Assembly: GCA_030148005.1 (NCBI GenBank)
Contig: JASBUI010000006.1
Span: 62,001-126,000, forward strand
Source of the DNA: Paracoccaceae bacterium
GTDB taxonomy: Bacteria; Pseudomonadota; Alphaproteobacteria; Rhodobacterales; Rhodobacteraceae
Length of the DNA stretch: 64,000 nucleotides
Direction of reading: 5' to 3'
Each line of letters opens with the position of its first letter. Position 1 is the stretch's first letter. Shown here piece by piece: positions 63,179 to 64,000 of the stretch. Below the pieces are notes generated by a model. That model saw only the letters and a list, made by a program, of their open reading frames with translations. It ran no database searches and was not told where the DNA came from. Both the position numbers and the translations under genes were made by a program.

Positions 63179-64000
63179 ATGAAAACAGGGTTCATCGGAC
63201 TGGGGAACGTGGGCGGCAAGCTGTCGGGAAGCCTTTTGCGAAACGGCGCAAATGTGATGGTTCACGATCTGGATCCGGCGCTGGTTGATGCAATGGTTGC
63301 CAAGGGCGCGAGCGCGGGGGAAAGCCCGGCCCGGATCATGCGCGAATGCGATGTGGTGATTACCTGCCTGCCCAGCCCCGCCGCAAGCGATGCGGTTCTA
63401 AGCGAGATGCTGGACGAGGTGACAACCGGCAAAACCTGGCTTGAGATGTCGACGACGGATGAGGCAGAGGTCAAACGCCTTGGCGCCCTTGTTCAGGCGC
63501 GCGGCGGCAGCGCGGTCGACTGTCCCGTCTCGGGCGGCTGCCACCGCGCGGACACAGGCAACATCGCCATTTTTGCAGGCTGCGACCGCGAAACCTTTGA
63601 ACGGGTTCTGCCGCTTCTGACCATCATGGGCCGGCGCGTTCTGCATACCGGCGATCTGGGCTCTGCCTCTGTCCTGAAGGTTCTGACCAACTTTCTTGCG
63701 ACCGCCAACCTTTTGTCGGTGGCCGAGGCGCTGACCGTCGCAAAGGGGGCGGGCATGGATCTGGGCGTCGCCTATGAAGCGGTGCGAATCTCCAGCGGCA
63801 ACTCTTTCGTTCATGAAACTGAAAGTCAGGTCATCCTGAACGGATCGCGCGATATCAGCTTTACGATGGATCTTGTCCTCAAGGACATCGGCCTTTTCCA
63901 ACAGGTCGCGGACCGCGCCGGCGTGCCGCTGGAAATGAACCCGCTGATGATCGATATTTTCAAGGATGGTATCGCCCGCTACGGCGAACGAGAGCTGTCG
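63179..64000 (+). CDS. 3-hydroxyisobutyrate dehydrogenase-like protein, 3' end missing
   Basis: The first 274 codons are present; the gene runs off the right edge. It has the NAD(P) loop GFIGLGNVGGKL at residues 4-15, the substrate segment DCPVSGG and the Lys context VLKVLTNFLATAN, all typical of beta-hydroxyacid dehydrogenases (HIBADH, GarR, tartronate-semialdehyde reductase). The missing part is probably about 20 residues. Substrate unresolved. It is divergent from pirin. Confidence 0.88.
   Translation, partial: MKTGFIGLGNVGGKLSGSLLRNGANVMVHDLDPALVDAMVAKGASAGESPARIMRECDVVITCLPSPAASDAVLSEMLDEVTTGKTWLEMSTTDEAEVKRLGALVQARGGSAVDCPVSGGCHRADTGNIAIFAGCDRETFERVLPLLTIMGRRVLHTGDLGSASVLKVLTNFLATANLLSVAEALTVAKGAGMDLGVAYEAVRISSGNSFVHETESQVILNGSRDISFTMDLVLKDIGLFQQVADRAGVPLEMNPLMIDIFKDGIARYGERELS

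Overview
GC-rich chromosomal DNA of a heterotrophic marine-type alphaproteobacterium, most probably Rhodobacterales (Roseobacter group). Pointers are the gene families (DUF3306, DUF6494, DUF4444 and DUF6505 proteins, alphaproteobacterial MetG, a PleD-like protein, BKACE and a carnitine dehydrogenase fusion, MttB-family proteins, H-NOX), the GTTC-N7-GTTC LexA box, and an intergenic stem-loop family typical of this group. I see no CRISPR array, insertion sequence, prophage, rRNA or replication origin. There are 60 recognisable coding genes (two cut by the window edges), one broken gene and one tRNA. Coding is dense, many genes overlap by 1-8 bases, and no gap exceeds 300 bases.

Layout. 1-285: 5' end of a TamA-like outer-membrane assembly gene. 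461-2133: GntR regulator and AbrB-type membrane protein. 2310-5928: methyltransferase, an SpsF/class III aminotransferase fusion and an aldo/keto reductase, probably surface-sugar metabolism. 6015-14351: a dipeptide-type ABC transporter divergent from a GntR regulator and a gamma-glutamyltransferase. 14348-19502: nucleotide-sugar genes (UDP-glucuronate epimerase, galE, ugd, manC); ugd has a stop at codon 20. 19515-28561: a WD40-cytochrome c protein, DUF3306, a multi-cluster ferredoxin-like protein, DUF6494, Mrp, DUF4444, DUF6505 and a tungstate ABC transporter. Together these look like the cofactor and assembly side of a W/Mo formate dehydrogenase whose structural genes are outside the window. 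28760-33238: metG, MFS transporter, YceI, and an orphan ImuA-like gene with a LexA box. 33464-37074: aldo/keto reductase and a two-gene L-carnitine catabolic unit. 37087-41045: XRE regulator divergent from a fatty-acid desaturase, EamA transporter, NUDIX, DUF983. 41237-43240: EF-hand protein, ECF sigma factor, small membrane protein and heavy-metal-sensor-like protein. 43297-45094: PleD-like diguanylate cyclase with degenerate receivers, and DUF3572. 45102-48753: a 1063-residue reductive dehalogenase fused to its own NAD(P)H reductase and ferredoxin, under a MarR regulator. 48876-56462: HAD, DsbA-like, MttB-family and DUF4153 proteins, an H-NOX/GGDEF pair and an SDR. 56723-60999: tRNA-Glu, recJ, glpX, hom. 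61074-64000: lipoprotein, TetR, pirin and a partial 3-hydroxyisobutyrate dehydrogenase-like gene.

The most striking item is the self-sufficient reductive dehalogenase with its MarR regulator. Next are the formate dehydrogenase maturation/tungstate block, the nonsense-interrupted ugd, the orphan SOS-box ImuA-like gene, the H-NOX lacking the usual YxSxR motif, and several well-formed palindromes and hairpins upstream of regulator-linked genes.
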